DNA of 64,000 nucleotides from CALAED01 sp035765195. Lineage in GTDB: Bacteria; Actinomycetota; Actinomycetes; Streptosporangiales; Streptosporangiaceae. The position numbers were made by a program, and so were the translations under genes. The notes below the pieces were generated by a model that was not told where the DNA came from, did not search any database, and was given only the letters and a program-made list of their open reading frames with translations. The stretch covers positions 1 through 64,000 of the forward strand of contig DASTYC010000025.1 of NCBI GenBank assembly GCA_035765195.1. Direction: 5' to 3'. Shown here piece by piece: positions 23,301-34,729 of the stretch (positions are counted from its first letter, which is position 1; the number at the start of each line of letters is the position of its first letter).

Positions 23301-24245
23301 GATCTCGGTCAGCCGGCCGGCCTGGTCGTAGCCGAACCGTTTCAGCACCGGCCGCCCCGCGCCGTTCAGCAGCCGCAGCTCGGTGATCCGGCCGCCGGAC
23401 GTCTGGACGCCGATGCGGTAGCCGCCGGAGTGCCGCACCTCGATCAGTACGCCGGCGCCGTCGTAGTCGAGGTCGATGCGGTTGCCGTTGCGGTCGGTGA
23501 TCGACTTGAGCGGCAGGACCATCGCCCGCCCGCCGCCCGGCGGTGCGGCGTTCGGCTGCGGCGCGAAGTGCAGCGTGCGGCCCTGCTCTGGGTCGGTGAC
23601 CGTGTAGCCCTGGCCCGAACCTTGGCCGCCGTACACCAGGGGCCAGCGCGGCCCGCGCTCGGGCAGCGCCGGTTCGCCGAACATCGGGACCGGATAGACC
23701 AGCACCAGCCCTTCGGGGCCGACGAGGCACGCGCCGAGCTCGTCGACCTCCAGCCGCTGATCCAGCGTCGACGCCCACGACCTGCCGAACCAGCGCCCGG
23801 TCTGGTACGACGACAGGTGGGTGCGGCTGAGCTCCAGCGGTAGCACACCGGGCAGCGTCACATCGACCTGATGGAGCAGCACCTCGCCGCTGGCGATGTC
23901 GATCGGTTCCTCGGTGGCGGCCCGGTCGGCCACCCGCCTGGTCGTGTCCTCGCCGGCCTCGGCGGCCTCGCGGGCGCCGCGGCGGGCCGCGCCCTCGCCC
24001 GCCTCTCTGGTCCCCGCCTCGGCGGCCTCTCTGGTTCCGGCCTGGGCGGCCTCCCTGGCGCCCGCCTCGGCGGCCTCCCTCGTCCCGGCCTGGGCGGCTT
24101 CCCTGGCGCCCGCCTGGGCGGCTTCCCTGGCTCCGGCCTGGGCGGCCTCCCTGGCCACGTCGCGCTCGACGGCCTGGGCGGTCTCGCCGAGCAGCTCCTT
24201 GACCACCTTGGTGATGATCGTCGCCCCGGCCCGGCCGCCCGCCAT
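20355..24245 (-). CDS. Rhs/YD-repeat polymorphic toxin with DUF6531 domain and variable C-terminus
   Basis: 1296 aa. Residues 31-78 are six octapeptides of the AREAAQAG type; about 110-190 is the DUF6531 module (PIDIASGEVLLHQVDVTLPG, SRTHLSSYQTGRWFGRSW); about 260-1060 holds many YD/Rhs repeats (FEYDAAGRL, YGYTYDDQGR, RYELDPIGR types) that form a cocoon shell; about 1070-1155 is the Rhs core end (PGQYLDAETGLHYNYFRYYDPASGGYASPDPVGL, DPFGLAP). The last 144 residues are the likely toxin: a helical lead then PDFRIGDGGYGVDVTGGSASS. The start overlaps the upstream WXG-like stop. Effector of contact-dependent or type VII-linked competition by family knowledge. Confidence 0.9.
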   Translation of the reverse strand: MAGGRAGATIITKVVKELLGETAQAVERDVAREAAQAGAREAAQAGAREAAQAGTREAAEAGAREAAQAGTREAAEAGTREAGEGAARRGAREAAEAGEDTTRRVADRAATEEPIDIASGEVLLHQVDVTLPGVLPLELSRTHLSSYQTGRWFGRSWASTLDQRLEVDELGACLVGPEGLVLVYPVPMFGEPALPERGPRWPLVYGGQGSGQGYTVTDPEQGRTLHFAPQPNAAPPGGGRAMVLPLKSITDRNGNRIDLDYDGAGVLIEVRHSGGYRIGVQTSGGRITELRLLNGAGRPVLKRFGYDQAGRLTEIYNSSGRPTRFEYDAAGRLTRWLDTNGHWYGYTYDDQGRAVAGRGAGGYLDATLTYHDRVTVVTDSLGHDTTYHLDERGQVTAVVDPLGNTTWSEWDRYGRLLSRTDSLGRTTRYVRDDNGDPVRIERPDGTALHVAYNALRLPVTVTDPNGAVWRYAYDERGNLTAVRDPRGATTRYEYDGRGGLTAMIDALGQVTRFECDAAGLPVGMTGRLGARSRFERDAFGRITSVTDATGAVSRLGWTIEGRPAWLVAPDGAREEWGYDGEGNLVEHRDPVGGTSTFAYGPLDVPVARSDPTGAAHRFDYDTELRLTSVTNAADLVWRYDYDAAGNVVGETDFNGRVVRYRHDAAGRLVERVNGAGQATSFVRDALGRVIERHTDGGERHRFAYDPVGRLVRADSPRSTLEYVRDELGLILAETVDGRTLTNDYDVLGRRLRRTTPTGAVSTWTYNALDRPASLAVPGGGLSFQYDAVGQETARFLGPGAAISQTFDAAGRLSAQAIWAYDQPGLGGAAHGAAQAAARPLQRRAYTYRPDGRPVEIADALGGDRRYDLDPIGRVTAVRGPTWSETYVYDALGNTVQAFAPGDEDARGPREYSGTLVRRAGRTTHEHDAQGRLVRTVRRTLSGQTREWTYVWNADDQLVETTTPEGTWRYTYDPIGRRTAKHRVDRTGAVTATTWFSWDGARPAEQVTISPDGRAHAISWDWEPGGHRAATQVRRSWALNAPQAEIDTAFYAIVTDLVGTPTELVTPDGRIAWHHTTSLWGTPLTTPRGETDCPLRFPGQYLDAETGLHYNYFRYYDPASGGYASPDPVGLLPAPNHHAYVANPLYAVDPFGLAPYPVGSREALNATDRASYDNLRGAVDRVSGDPQAIRDNLRPGELRRGIEEPYLQRAFAGTSIERGVAADPSVLGDPNVTHLGNSMPGQAVPDFRIGDGGYGVDVTGGSASSLSEHLGRPYIQHGDQVMQYPTLSADTLAEIFR
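24012..24155 (-). repeat. 24-bp tandem repeat in the Rhs N-terminus
   Basis: Six consecutive 24-bp units encode octapeptides with consensus (A/T)REAA(Q/E)AG, residues 31-78 of the Rhs protein; degenerate copies continue to about residue 98. The pattern is amphipathic and helical with 8-residue spacing, likely a coiled segment between the secretion partner and the DUF6531 domain. Confidence 0.88.
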
Positions 24246-24742
24246 CAGCCCGCCCCGAGAATCGCGTTGATCGCCTCGTTGATGATCGCGTTGATGACCA
24301 TCTGCTGGATGGCCTTGAAGACCGGGATCTCCGCGAGCGAGGCGCCGAACGTCGGGCCCGCTGTCGCGATCGCCTGGATGATCTGTATCAACAAGATCGT
24401 CAGCTGCACGATCACGTTGATCTTCAACGCGAGAACGATGGCGGCGCAGACCATCAAGATCGCGCCGAGCGCGTGGCCGGCCGTCGCGCCCTTCCGCAAG
24501 ATCTCAGCCGGCGACGTCTCGTGATCCCAGCGTTCCTTGAACGAGTCGATCGCCGCGCCGCTGTTGCCCGACCAGACCTCTTGGGCCGCCCGCTGGGCGT
24601 CGGCGCCGATCTGCTGCAGCCGGCCGCCGTACGCGGTCCACGACTGGCCGAGCTCGAACAAACGCTGTTCATCGATCTCGGGCCAGTTGAACCCCAGGTC
24701 GTTGAGCAGGCGTTCCAGCTCGCCGGGCAGCGTCATCCCCAT
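24245..24742 (-). CDS. WXG-like protein with C-terminal hydrophobic segment
   Basis: 165 aa (ATG 24742; MTLPGEL at 24736 is equally possible). The N-terminal 80 residues are helical with WPEIDEQRLFELGQSWTAYGGRLQQIG and VWSGNSGAAIDSFKERW, a WXG100/ESX-type hairpin with the WSG turn. A long hydrophobic stretch (ALGAILMVCAAIVLALKINVIVQLTILLIQIIQAIATAG) follows. Immediately precedes and overlaps the Rhs toxin start by 1 nt, so it is a probable chaperone or type VII export partner. No EccC or other ESX machinery genes are in the window. Confidence 0.78.
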   Translation of the reverse strand: MGMTLPGELERLLNDLGFNWPEIDEQRLFELGQSWTAYGGRLQQIGADAQRAAQEVWSGNSGAAIDSFKERWDHETSPAEILRKGATAGHALGAILMVCAAIVLALKINVIVQLTILLIQIIQAIATAGPTFGASLAEIPVFKAIQQMVINAIINEAINAILGAG

Positions 24743-24747
24743 GACGG

Positions 24748-25107
24748 CTACCGGCTTCCGCCCGCACCGCCGCCCCCGCCGCCTCCGATGTCGCCGCCGA
24801 CATGGTCGACTGCGGAGCGGGTGGACTGTTCGGCGCTGTCAAAGCGCTCGGCCATCTGGTGGATCGCGTCGCCGAAAGACGCGAAGGCCTTGGCGGCCGA
24901 GTCGTAGGTGGTGTTCGCCCACGCCAGCACGCCCTCGTACGACGCGCCGATCAATGAGCCGACCGTGTCGGTCGTCCCGTACCGGAGGTTCTTCGCGTCC
25001 GGCTGGAACGCCTGCCACGCCTGGTCGAGGGCCTCGGCGGCCCGATGCAGATCGGAGCCGGCCTGACGTAGCGATCCCGGCTCGATCTCCATCTGGCCGT
25101 CAGCCAT
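24748..25107 (-). CDS. ESX/WXG100-like small helical protein
   Basis: 119 aa. Two predicted helices (SLRQAGSDLHRAAEALDQAWQAF; SYEGVLAWANTTYDSAAKAFASFGDAIHQMAERFDSAEQSTRSAVDHVG) with a central turn and a Gly-rich tail; size and layout fit ESAT-6-like secreted proteins, although a canonical WxG is not seen. It lies 5 nt before the WXG-like gene and its own start overlaps the YbaB-like stop by 8 nt, so all five genes down to the immunity candidate form one operon. Confidence 0.72.
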   Translation of the reverse strand: MADGQMEIEPGSLRQAGSDLHRAAEALDQAWQAFQPDAKNLRYGTTDTVGSLIGASYEGVLAWANTTYDSAAKAFASFGDAIHQMAERFDSAEQSTRSAVDHVGGDIGGGGGGGAGGSR

Positions 25108-25558
25108 GACGTTCGCCCTTCGCCGCCGCGTTGATCTTCTCCACCGTCTCGGCGACGCCCTGGCTGAAGCGGGCCATCTGCCGGATGGATTCGCTCTGCA
25201 ACTCCTGGAGCATCCCGGCCAGCGCGGCGGGGTCCATCGTGGCCGGGGCGGCTTCCGTCGTGTGGACGCGCAGGTCGTCGATGGCCGCGTTCACCGCGAT
25301 CTTGATTTGCGCGCACAACTCCTCAGAGCCCGAACGCAGCAGCCGGGGATCGACGGTGAGTTCCTCCAGATGCCCACCGGCCACGACCTTCGCCGTGACC
25401 TTCCCGTCGGCGGCCGATCCCTCGCCGGTCACGGGCTCCGCGTTCGCGCCCGCCGCCGCCGGCTCGGCCGGCTCGCCCGAGCTCAGCGCCCCGAGGGCCC
25501 GTCGCGCTTCTCCGAGCAGGCGCTCGAAATCGGCTCCGCCGAAATCGCCTGCACCCAC
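25100..25558 (-). CDS. YbaB/EbfC-family protein
   Basis: 152 aa. The segment GKVTAKVVAGGHLEELTVDPRLLRSGSEELCAQIKIAVNAAIDDL matches the YbaB/EbfC dimeric tweezer-like fold, with the acidic DGKVT start and AVNAAIDDL helix. An Ala/Pro/Glu linker precedes it and a helical tail follows. Stand-alone YbaB binds DNA, but in actinobacteria such genes often head ESX/WXG and polymorphic toxin operons, where the protein is probably an adaptor. A sigma-70-like promoter lies about 45 nt upstream of its start. Confidence 0.82.
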   Translation of the reverse strand: MGAGDFGGADFERLLGEARRALGALSSGEPAEPAAAGANAEPVTGEGSAADGKVTAKVVAGGHLEELTVDPRLLRSGSEELCAQIKIAVNAAIDDLRVHTTEAAPATMDPAALAGMLQELQSESIRQMARFSQGVAETVEKINAAAKGERHG

Positions 25559-25608
25559 GGCGTCCCCCTGCGTCTCAACGCAACGGCCAGCTTTACAAAT
25601 CGCGCCCG

Positions 25609-25638
25609 ATCGTAGCTTTGCTCATCAAATCGATACAA
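25609..25638 (-). promoter_or_regulatory. Promoter of the YbaB-WXG-Rhs operon
   Basis: On the minus strand TTGTAT (25633-25638) and TACGAT (25609-25614) are 18 nt apart, in an AT-richer stretch directly upstream of the YbaB-like gene. Start of transcription would be near 25602, leaving a 5' UTR of about 44 nt. Confidence 0.6.
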
Positions 25639-25669
25639 GCGCTTGGACGGCGCGGCACGGCTTCCGGTT

Positions 25670-27958
25670 TCAGCGCGTCCGGAAGAACCGGGTCACACCG
25701 GCGGCGATGGAGGTGCCCGCGACCCAGCCGGCCAAGATCATGATCCACATGTAGACCATCAGCAGCGTGCCCCACGGCCTGTCGCCGGCGTTCGGCAGCC
25801 AGTACGCCGCCTCGCGCAGATCGATGCCCGGAATCAGCAGGGAGAACGAGTAGACGAACGCGTTGAAGCACGGATAACCGGGCTGGCATGGTGCGACGGC
25901 CGCGGCGGGGGGAGGAAAGCCGGGGGCGGCCTTGGCCGCGACGATCAGATGTGCGTGCGAGCCCCAGTAGAACAGCCCCCAGCCGATCAGGCCCAGCGCG
26001 AGCAGAGCCAGGAACGGCCGATGCAGCCGGTAGCCGTAACCGACTGTGAAGTCGAGGAAGCGATTCCACACCTTCGTGTGCCAGGGGAGCTCGCCGCGCT
26101 TGTACAGACTCCGCTGGCTCGCTATGTGAACCTTCCTGGCCGACTCCTCCTCACCGCCGAGGTGGTACTGATCGGCGACCTGCCGGTAGACGTCCGCGTA
26201 GTACAGCTCCGTCTGGTCGAGCCACGTCTTCCGCTGCTCCACGTCCATCTTCGTGCCGACCGACTGGAAGGTGGTGCCCGCCAGCCGGTACCTGAGCTTC
26301 GGCCAGCTCTCGGGGGTGTCGTCGAGCCGGCTGAGGTGCGCGAACGACAGGTCCACGAGTCCTTCCGGTTCCTTGTCGAGCTGCCAGATCAGCCGCCCGC
26401 CGACGTGCATTCCCCGGGCGATCACGCCTTCGTCGCCGTGCAGACTGGCGCCGGTGAAGTTGAGATCGCGGGTGATCTGGGCGTCGCGCAGAGTGATCTC
26501 GCCCGTGGCGCGGAACCCGTCGTCGCCGGGGTCCGCTCGCCTGAGCAGGACGTCGCCGGCACACCTCAGCCCGGTGAGGTCCAGCGCGGAGCCGTGCTGG
26601 TTGTCGAACACGCCACCCGTGCAGATCAGCTGGCGGCCGATCGTGGCGCGGGCCAGCCGCACCCTGCCCTCCGCGGTGAAGTCGCCGTCGAGATAGACCA
26701 TGCCCGGCGTGGTGAGGCCGTCGGCGAACAAGGCGGTACGGCTGTGATTCGTGAAGTGGCCGTCGGTGCAGATGAGCCCGCTTTGTACCTCGGCGCCCAC
26801 CAAGGAGACCTCGCCGATGGCACGGAACCGGTCGGTGAGGTAGATCTCTCCATGGCACTTGAGGCCGTCCGCGTTGAGCGCGTGGCCGGCGGGGTTGTGC
26901 AGCACGGCACGCGCGGCATTGAGCTGCCGCTTGACCTCCGCGTTGACGAGCCGGACCTCGCCGTGTGCGCGGAAGCCGCCGTCGATGTAGATGTCGTCGG
27001 CGACGACTCGTTCGGCGTCAAGGGCGCGGCCGCTCGGATCGTCGAATCGCCCGTCCGTGCAGCACAGCTCGCCGGTGATCCGCGCACCGACCAGCCGGAC
27101 CGTGGCCCTCGCGTGGAACCTCTGGTTCAGGTAGACGCCGACGCGGGCGTGCAACGCGTCCGCGTGGATGGCGTAACCGGTGTCGCTGTCGAAGCTGCCA
27201 TGGGTCGCCCGCAATGCGTGCACCTGCGCCCATTGCAGGCACACCTCGCCGTGGGAGTGGAAGTCCTGTTCGAGCAGCAGATCGCCGCCGGCGAGCAGCT
27301 GCGAGGCGTCGATGGTCTTCCCGGCGGGGTTGTCGAAGTGGCCGTGTCGGCAGTCCACGTCACCCGCGATGCCGGCGGAGCGCAGGTTCACCTCTCCCTC
27401 GGAACGAAATTCCTTCCCGTCGAGGAAAAGGGTGCCGCCCACCCGCAGGTCGGGAGCCTTGATCGTCTGACCGTCGGGTTGGGTCAGGTGGCTGTCGGTG
27501 AAGCACAGGTCGCCGGCCACCTGCGCCCAGTGCAGGGAGACCGGGCCGGTGATCGTCACGCCCCGCATGACGAGATCGGCGTCGGTTTCGAACCGATCGG
27601 CCATCACGCCTGGCAGGCTCCCGCCCGTCCACTCCAGCATGTAGTGCGTCGTCGCCTGCCGCAGGTTCACCGGCTCCTCGAACACGCAATCGCGGAAGTG
27701 GACCGCGTGGACGAGTTCCGCGCCGGACAGGTCGAGATGTCCGGTGACCCGGGCGCCGGCCAGGTGGATGCCGTCCCGTACCGGCCGGTCCCCTTCATGG
27801 CCGGTACCCGTACAAAGATCGCGGAGTTTCTCGGCACGGATCACTCGGCTCTCTCGGGGCCGCCCGTCGTGGCGCATGTCCGCCTCGAGGCCATGGGCGG
27901 CGGATTTGACCAGCCGTCTTTCCGGGCGGGAGAGCGAGAAGGGTTTGGGCGCGTCCAT
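25670..27958 (-). CDS. Beta-helix repeat protein with two C-terminal membrane spans
   Basis: 762 aa. Residues about 60-560 are built from nine or so imperfect 49-residue repeats of form ALxADGLxxxGxVYLxxxFxAxGEVxLxxAxIxxxLxCxxGxFxN, consistent with a long right-handed beta-helix of the pentapeptide-like class. Near 590-650 a helical EESARKVHIASQRSLYKRGELPWHTKVWNRFLDFTVGYG precedes span PFLALLALGLIGWGLFYWG, an outside loop with two Cys, and span LLMVYMWIMILAGWVAGTSIAAGV. Similar proteins are sometimes labelled membrane-associated oxidoreductases without proof. It starts 38 nt after the hybrid kinase stop, so likely co-transcribed with the phosphorelay genes. Confidence 0.78.
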   Translation of the reverse strand: MDAPKPFSLSRPERRLVKSAAHGLEADMRHDGRPRESRVIRAEKLRDLCTGTGHEGDRPVRDGIHLAGARVTGHLDLSGAELVHAVHFRDCVFEEPVNLRQATTHYMLEWTGGSLPGVMADRFETDADLVMRGVTITGPVSLHWAQVAGDLCFTDSHLTQPDGQTIKAPDLRVGGTLFLDGKEFRSEGEVNLRSAGIAGDVDCRHGHFDNPAGKTIDASQLLAGGDLLLEQDFHSHGEVCLQWAQVHALRATHGSFDSDTGYAIHADALHARVGVYLNQRFHARATVRLVGARITGELCCTDGRFDDPSGRALDAERVVADDIYIDGGFRAHGEVRLVNAEVKRQLNAARAVLHNPAGHALNADGLKCHGEIYLTDRFRAIGEVSLVGAEVQSGLICTDGHFTNHSRTALFADGLTTPGMVYLDGDFTAEGRVRLARATIGRQLICTGGVFDNQHGSALDLTGLRCAGDVLLRRADPGDDGFRATGEITLRDAQITRDLNFTGASLHGDEGVIARGMHVGGRLIWQLDKEPEGLVDLSFAHLSRLDDTPESWPKLRYRLAGTTFQSVGTKMDVEQRKTWLDQTELYYADVYRQVADQYHLGGEEESARKVHIASQRSLYKRGELPWHTKVWNRFLDFTVGYGYRLHRPFLALLALGLIGWGLFYWGSHAHLIVAAKAAPGFPPPAAAVAPCQPGYPCFNAFVYSFSLLIPGIDLREAAYWLPNAGDRPWGTLLMVYMWIMILAGWVAGTSIAAGVTRFFRTR

Positions 27959-27996
27959 GGGAATCCCCTCGTTGGCGTTGGCGGCTCCGCCGTTCG

Positions 27997-31416
<3,420 letters not shown>

Positions 31417-31417
31417 G

Positions 31418-31792
31418 TTAGGCTCCGGTCCTCGCGAGTACGGCCTGGATCCGGCTGACGAGCTCACGCGGGCTGAACGGTTTCGGCACGTAGTCGTCGG
31501 CTCCCGATTCGAAGCCGGTCGAGATGTCGGCCTCCTGCACGCTCGCGGTGAGCATGATCACCGGAATCCGCGCGACATCTGGATCGGCGCGCAACATGCG
31601 GCAGACGTCAAAGCCCGACATGCCCGGCATATGAACGTCGAGAACGGCGATATCCGGCGCCCGCTCTCGAGCCTGCGCAAGAGCCGACGTTCCGTCCTCC
31701 GCGACGATCGTGTCGTAGCCTTCGGCCTCCAGCTTATAAATGATCAGCTCGCGGGTGACGGGGTCGTCGTCGGCCACTAGCACGAGCGCCAT
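31418..31792 (-). CDS. Single-domain response regulator
   Basis: 124 aa; ATG 31790-31792 with GAGG 6 nt upstream (GTG 31804 is an alternative). A lone CheY-like receiver: acidic pocket VLVADDDP, phospho-Asp in IAVLDVHMPGMSGFD, Thr in IPVIMLTAS and Lys in DDYVPKPFSPREL. There is no output domain, so it shuttles phosphate or binds a partner. It is first in an operon with the hybrid kinase (1 nt gap) and probably the beta-helix membrane protein. Confidence 0.93.
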   Translation of the reverse strand: MALVLVADDDPVTRELIIYKLEAEGYDTIVAEDGTSALAQARERAPDIAVLDVHMPGMSGFDVCRMLRADPDVARIPVIMLTASVQEADISTGFESGADDYVPKPFSPRELVSRIQAVLARTGA

Positions 31793-32024
31793 CGCCCACC
31801 TCACCTCTGGTCGGGGCCTTCCTCGATCCCGACCCTAGTCTTGGGCGCTCAAAATTCGTGGCACGGCACCTCAAGAAATCCTTTACCCCCACTCATGCAT
31901 ACATGTGTGTTAAAGCATGGCAATAGGTCATATACGCGAAATATGAAAGGCCTTTTGCCGGCCCCGGTCGCCTGCCGGGGAATGAGCGAATAGACCTTCG
32001 AATGTCATCGTCAGGATGCGAGTC

Positions 32025-33089
32025 ATGACCGTCTCCGATGTGCTGACCGTCGCGGTGCTGGTGATCAGCCTTGCCGTGGTCGTGCTCACCCTCGCCGTGG
32101 CGATCGGTCATGCCGTCCGCATGTGGCACGAGCACCGCATGGCCCGGATGGAAAGGCGCTACGCCCCGCTCATCATCCGGCTGGCCGACGAGGAGGAGAT
32201 CGATGAGGAGGCGTTGCGCGCCCTCGCGTGGCTGGAGCCACGGCAGTGGGCGGCCGCCCGCCCGGTGGCCACCCGCCTGCTGGAGGACCTGCGGGGTCCG
32301 GCCCGGGCCCGGGTCGTCGAGCTGTTCGAACGGCGCGGCGTCGCCGCGCAGGCCACCGCCGACACCCGCAGCTACCTGCCTGTGACGCGGGCCCGCGCCG
32401 CCGAGATCCTCGGGCTGCTCGGCCACCGGCCGGCGGTCCCGGAACTGCGCGGGCTGCTGCGCGATCGCGACCCCGATGTCCGCCAGGTCGCGACCCGGGC
32501 GCTCGGCCGCATCGGGGACTCCTCGGCCGTGTTGCCGCTGCTTGAGGTGCTCGGCTCCGATCGGCCCGTCCCCAAGCACATCGTCGCGCAGGCGGTGCGC
32601 CGACTGGGGCCGTCCGCGCTGCCCGCGCTCGCGGTCGCGGTTGAACACACCGACCCCGATGTCCGCGAGGTCGCGATCGAGACGCTCGGGATGGCGGGTG
32701 GACACGAGGCCGCCCCGGCGATCATCAAGGCGCTTCGGGACGACGACGTCACGGTCGTGCGCGCGCGAGCCGCCGGCGCGCTTGGCATGCTGGGGCTGCC
32801 GACGGCCGAAGGTCCGCTGCTGGCGGCCACCGGGGACGCCGAGCCGGCGGTGCGGGCGGCCGCCGTGCGGGCGCTGGCCGATCTCGGGGCCCCGGCCGTG
32901 CCGCGCATGCGCGAGTTGCTGGGCGATCAGGCGTACACCGTGGCCCGGGCGTCGGCGCGATCCCTGCTGGACCTTGGCCCGCGCGGACGGGAGGCGCTCG
33001 AGACGGCGGGCGAGCTGGGCCCATCGGCCGAGCTGATCGCCGACGAGGCCCTCGCGTGGTCCGCGCTCGGCCCGCAGGGGGGCGGCTGA
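32025..33089 (+). CDS. Membrane-anchored HEAT-repeat protein
   Basis: 354 aa; ATG 32025 (AGG 9 nt upstream) preferred over 32016. A single N-terminal span (VLTVAVLVISLAVVVLTLAVAIGHAV) is followed by a charged linker and at least six HEAT/PBS-type helical pairs (RARAAEILGLLGHRPAVPELRGLLRDRDPDVRQVATRALGRIG and similar), a scaffold for protein contacts facing the cytoplasm. Stop and the next gene's start overlap (TGATG), so it is translationally coupled to the GT2 glycosyltransferase, for which it is likely a regulatory or assembly partner. The 31805-32015 upstream region is AT-rich with ATGCAT and ACATGT palindromes and probably holds its promoter. Confidence 0.85.
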   Translation: MTVSDVLTVAVLVISLAVVVLTLAVAIGHAVRMWHEHRMARMERRYAPLIIRLADEEEIDEEALRALAWLEPRQWAAARPVATRLLEDLRGPARARVVELFERRGVAAQATADTRSYLPVTRARAAEILGLLGHRPAVPELRGLLRDRDPDVRQVATRALGRIGDSSAVLPLLEVLGSDRPVPKHIVAQAVRRLGPSALPALAVAVEHTDPDVREVAIETLGMAGGHEAAPAIIKALRDDDVTVVRARAAGALGMLGLPTAEGPLLAATGDAEPAVRAAAVRALADLGAPAVPRMRELLGDQAYTVARASARSLLDLGPRGREALETAGELGPSAELIADEALAWSALGPQGGG

Positions 33090-34729
33090 TGAGTGCGGCG
33101 ATCACCGGGACGGGGACCGCCGCCGGCGCGATCGCGGACGGCTGGTTCGGCCTCGGCGAGTGGACCGGCATCGTCGTGCCCCTCCTGCAGGTCGCCAACG
33201 CCGCGGTCATCGTCTACTTCTTCCTCATCAACAGCGGCTACCTGGTCATGATCGCCCTAGCCTGCGTGGAGCTCGTTCAGCACCGCAGCAAGGCGACGTT
33301 CACCGGCGAGGACGAGACCTACGCGAGCCGCTTCACCATGCCGATCTCGGTGATCGTGCCCGCCTACAACGAAGCGGCCGGGATCGTCGAGGCGGTCCGC
33401 GCGCTGCTCGGCCTGCGCTATCCCAAGTTCGAGGTCATCGTGGTCGACGACGGTTCGATCGACGGCACGTTCGAGCAGATGCGCGACGCCTTCGACCTGG
33501 TCGAGGTGCCGTATCTCGTGCCGGCCGAGGTGCCGGTGCGAGGCGGTGTCCGTTCGGTGCACCTGCCCCGCATCAGCGCGGCGCCGCTCCTCGTCGTCCG
33601 CAAGGAGAACGGCGGCAGGTCCGACGCCCTCAACGTCGGCGTCAACCTCTCCCACCACCCGCTGGTCTGCATGGTCGACGCCGACTCGATCCTGGACCCG
33701 CGGGCGCTGCTCACCGTCGCCAAGCCGTTCTCCGACGATCCGGCGCACGTCGTCGCGACCGGCGGCGTGGTCAGGATCGCGAACGGGTGCACCATCGTCG
33801 CCGGCCGCGTCATCGACGCCCGCATCCCGCGCACGTGGCTGCCGCGCATCCAGGTCGTCGAGTACCTGCGGGCCTTTCTGCTGGGCCGCGCCGGCTGGTC
33901 CCGGCTCGGCTGCCTGACGGTGATCTCGGGCGCGTTCGGGCTGTTTCGCCGTGACCTGCTCGTCGAGTTCGGCGGGCTCGACAACGACTGCGTCGGCGAG
34001 GACGCCGAAATCGTCGTCCGCATGCACCGCCGGCTGCACGAGCTGCGCCGTCCCTACCGGATCGTCTTCGTGGCCGAACCCATCTGCTGGAGCGAGGCGC
34101 CGGCGACCTTCCGCGCGCTGGGATCGCAGCGGCGCCGATGGCACCGGGGGCTTACCGAGATCTTGATCAAGCACTGGCGGGTTATCGGCAATCCGCGCTA
34201 CGGCCGGGTCGGTGTGCTCGCCCTCCCCTATCTCGTGATCTTCGAGCTGATCGCCCCCTTCGTGGAACTGTTCGGCCTGTTCGTGCTGCTGCCGGTCTCG
34301 TTCGCCTTCGGGGTGGTCAACCTCGCCTTCGCGTTGCTGTTCCTGCTGATCGCCTACGGCTACGCGATGCTCGTCGACATGGTGGCCATCACCGCGGACG
34401 AGTACTTCTACCACCCGTACCGGCGCTGGCGGGACATCGGCGCGATGATGCTGGCCGGGGGCGCGGAGAACATCGGGTTCCGCCAGCTCACCGCCTGGTG
34501 GCGGCTGCGCGGCATGTGGGCGGCGTTGCGCCGCTCCGAGCAGGTCTGGGGCCCGATGCCGCGCGCCGGCTTCGAGAAGGCCGGCGAGGAGGAGAAGCAG
34601 TGGGTCGCGGCCCCGCCGGTGGCCCGTTCCCGCCCCGGCGTCACCGCAGGGCGGGCGGCCCATTCGCCGCCGGCAGGCGCGCCGCCGAAGCCGCGGAAGG
34701 AGCGGCGAAAGAGTCGGCGGGATCAGTAG
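33089..34729 (+). CDS. Processive GT2-family membrane glycosyltransferase
   Basis: 546 aa, start ATG 33089 overlapping the HEAT-protein stop. An N-terminal span region (IVVPLLQVANAAVIVYFFLINSGYLVMIAL), then a GT-A catalytic domain with VVDDGSIDG, MVDADSIL, GEDAEIVVRMHR and the processivity motif QRRRW, then three to four C-terminal spans (LALPYLVIFELIAPFVELFGLFVLLPVSFAFGVV) and a basic tail. This is the layout of cellulose, hyaluronan and poly-GlcNAc synthases, so it probably makes and extrudes a surface polysaccharide. The product cannot be told. Its last 7 nt overlap the convergent sensor kinase gene. Confidence 0.9.
   Translation: MSAAITGTGTAAGAIADGWFGLGEWTGIVVPLLQVANAAVIVYFFLINSGYLVMIALACVELVQHRSKATFTGEDETYASRFTMPISVIVPAYNEAAGIVEAVRALLGLRYPKFEVIVVDDGSIDGTFEQMRDAFDLVEVPYLVPAEVPVRGGVRSVHLPRISAAPLLVVRKENGGRSDALNVGVNLSHHPLVCMVDADSILDPRALLTVAKPFSDDPAHVVATGGVVRIANGCTIVAGRVIDARIPRTWLPRIQVVEYLRAFLLGRAGWSRLGCLTVISGAFGLFRRDLLVEFGGLDNDCVGEDAEIVVRMHRRLHELRRPYRIVFVAEPICWSEAPATFRALGSQRRRWHRGLTEILIKHWRVIGNPRYGRVGVLALPYLVIFELIAPFVELFGLFVLLPVSFAFGVVNLAFALLFLLIAYGYAMLVDMVAITADEYFYHPYRRWRDIGAMMLAGGAENIGFRQLTAWWRLRGMWAALRRSEQVWGPMPRAGFEKAGEEEKQWVAAPPVARSRPGVTAGRAAHSPPAGAPPKPRKERRKSRRDQ

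Noticed and set aside
24012..24155. 24-bp repeats as a CRISPR array or integrated iteron set
   Set aside because: Units are directly adjacent and encode a regular octapeptide within the Rhs gene.
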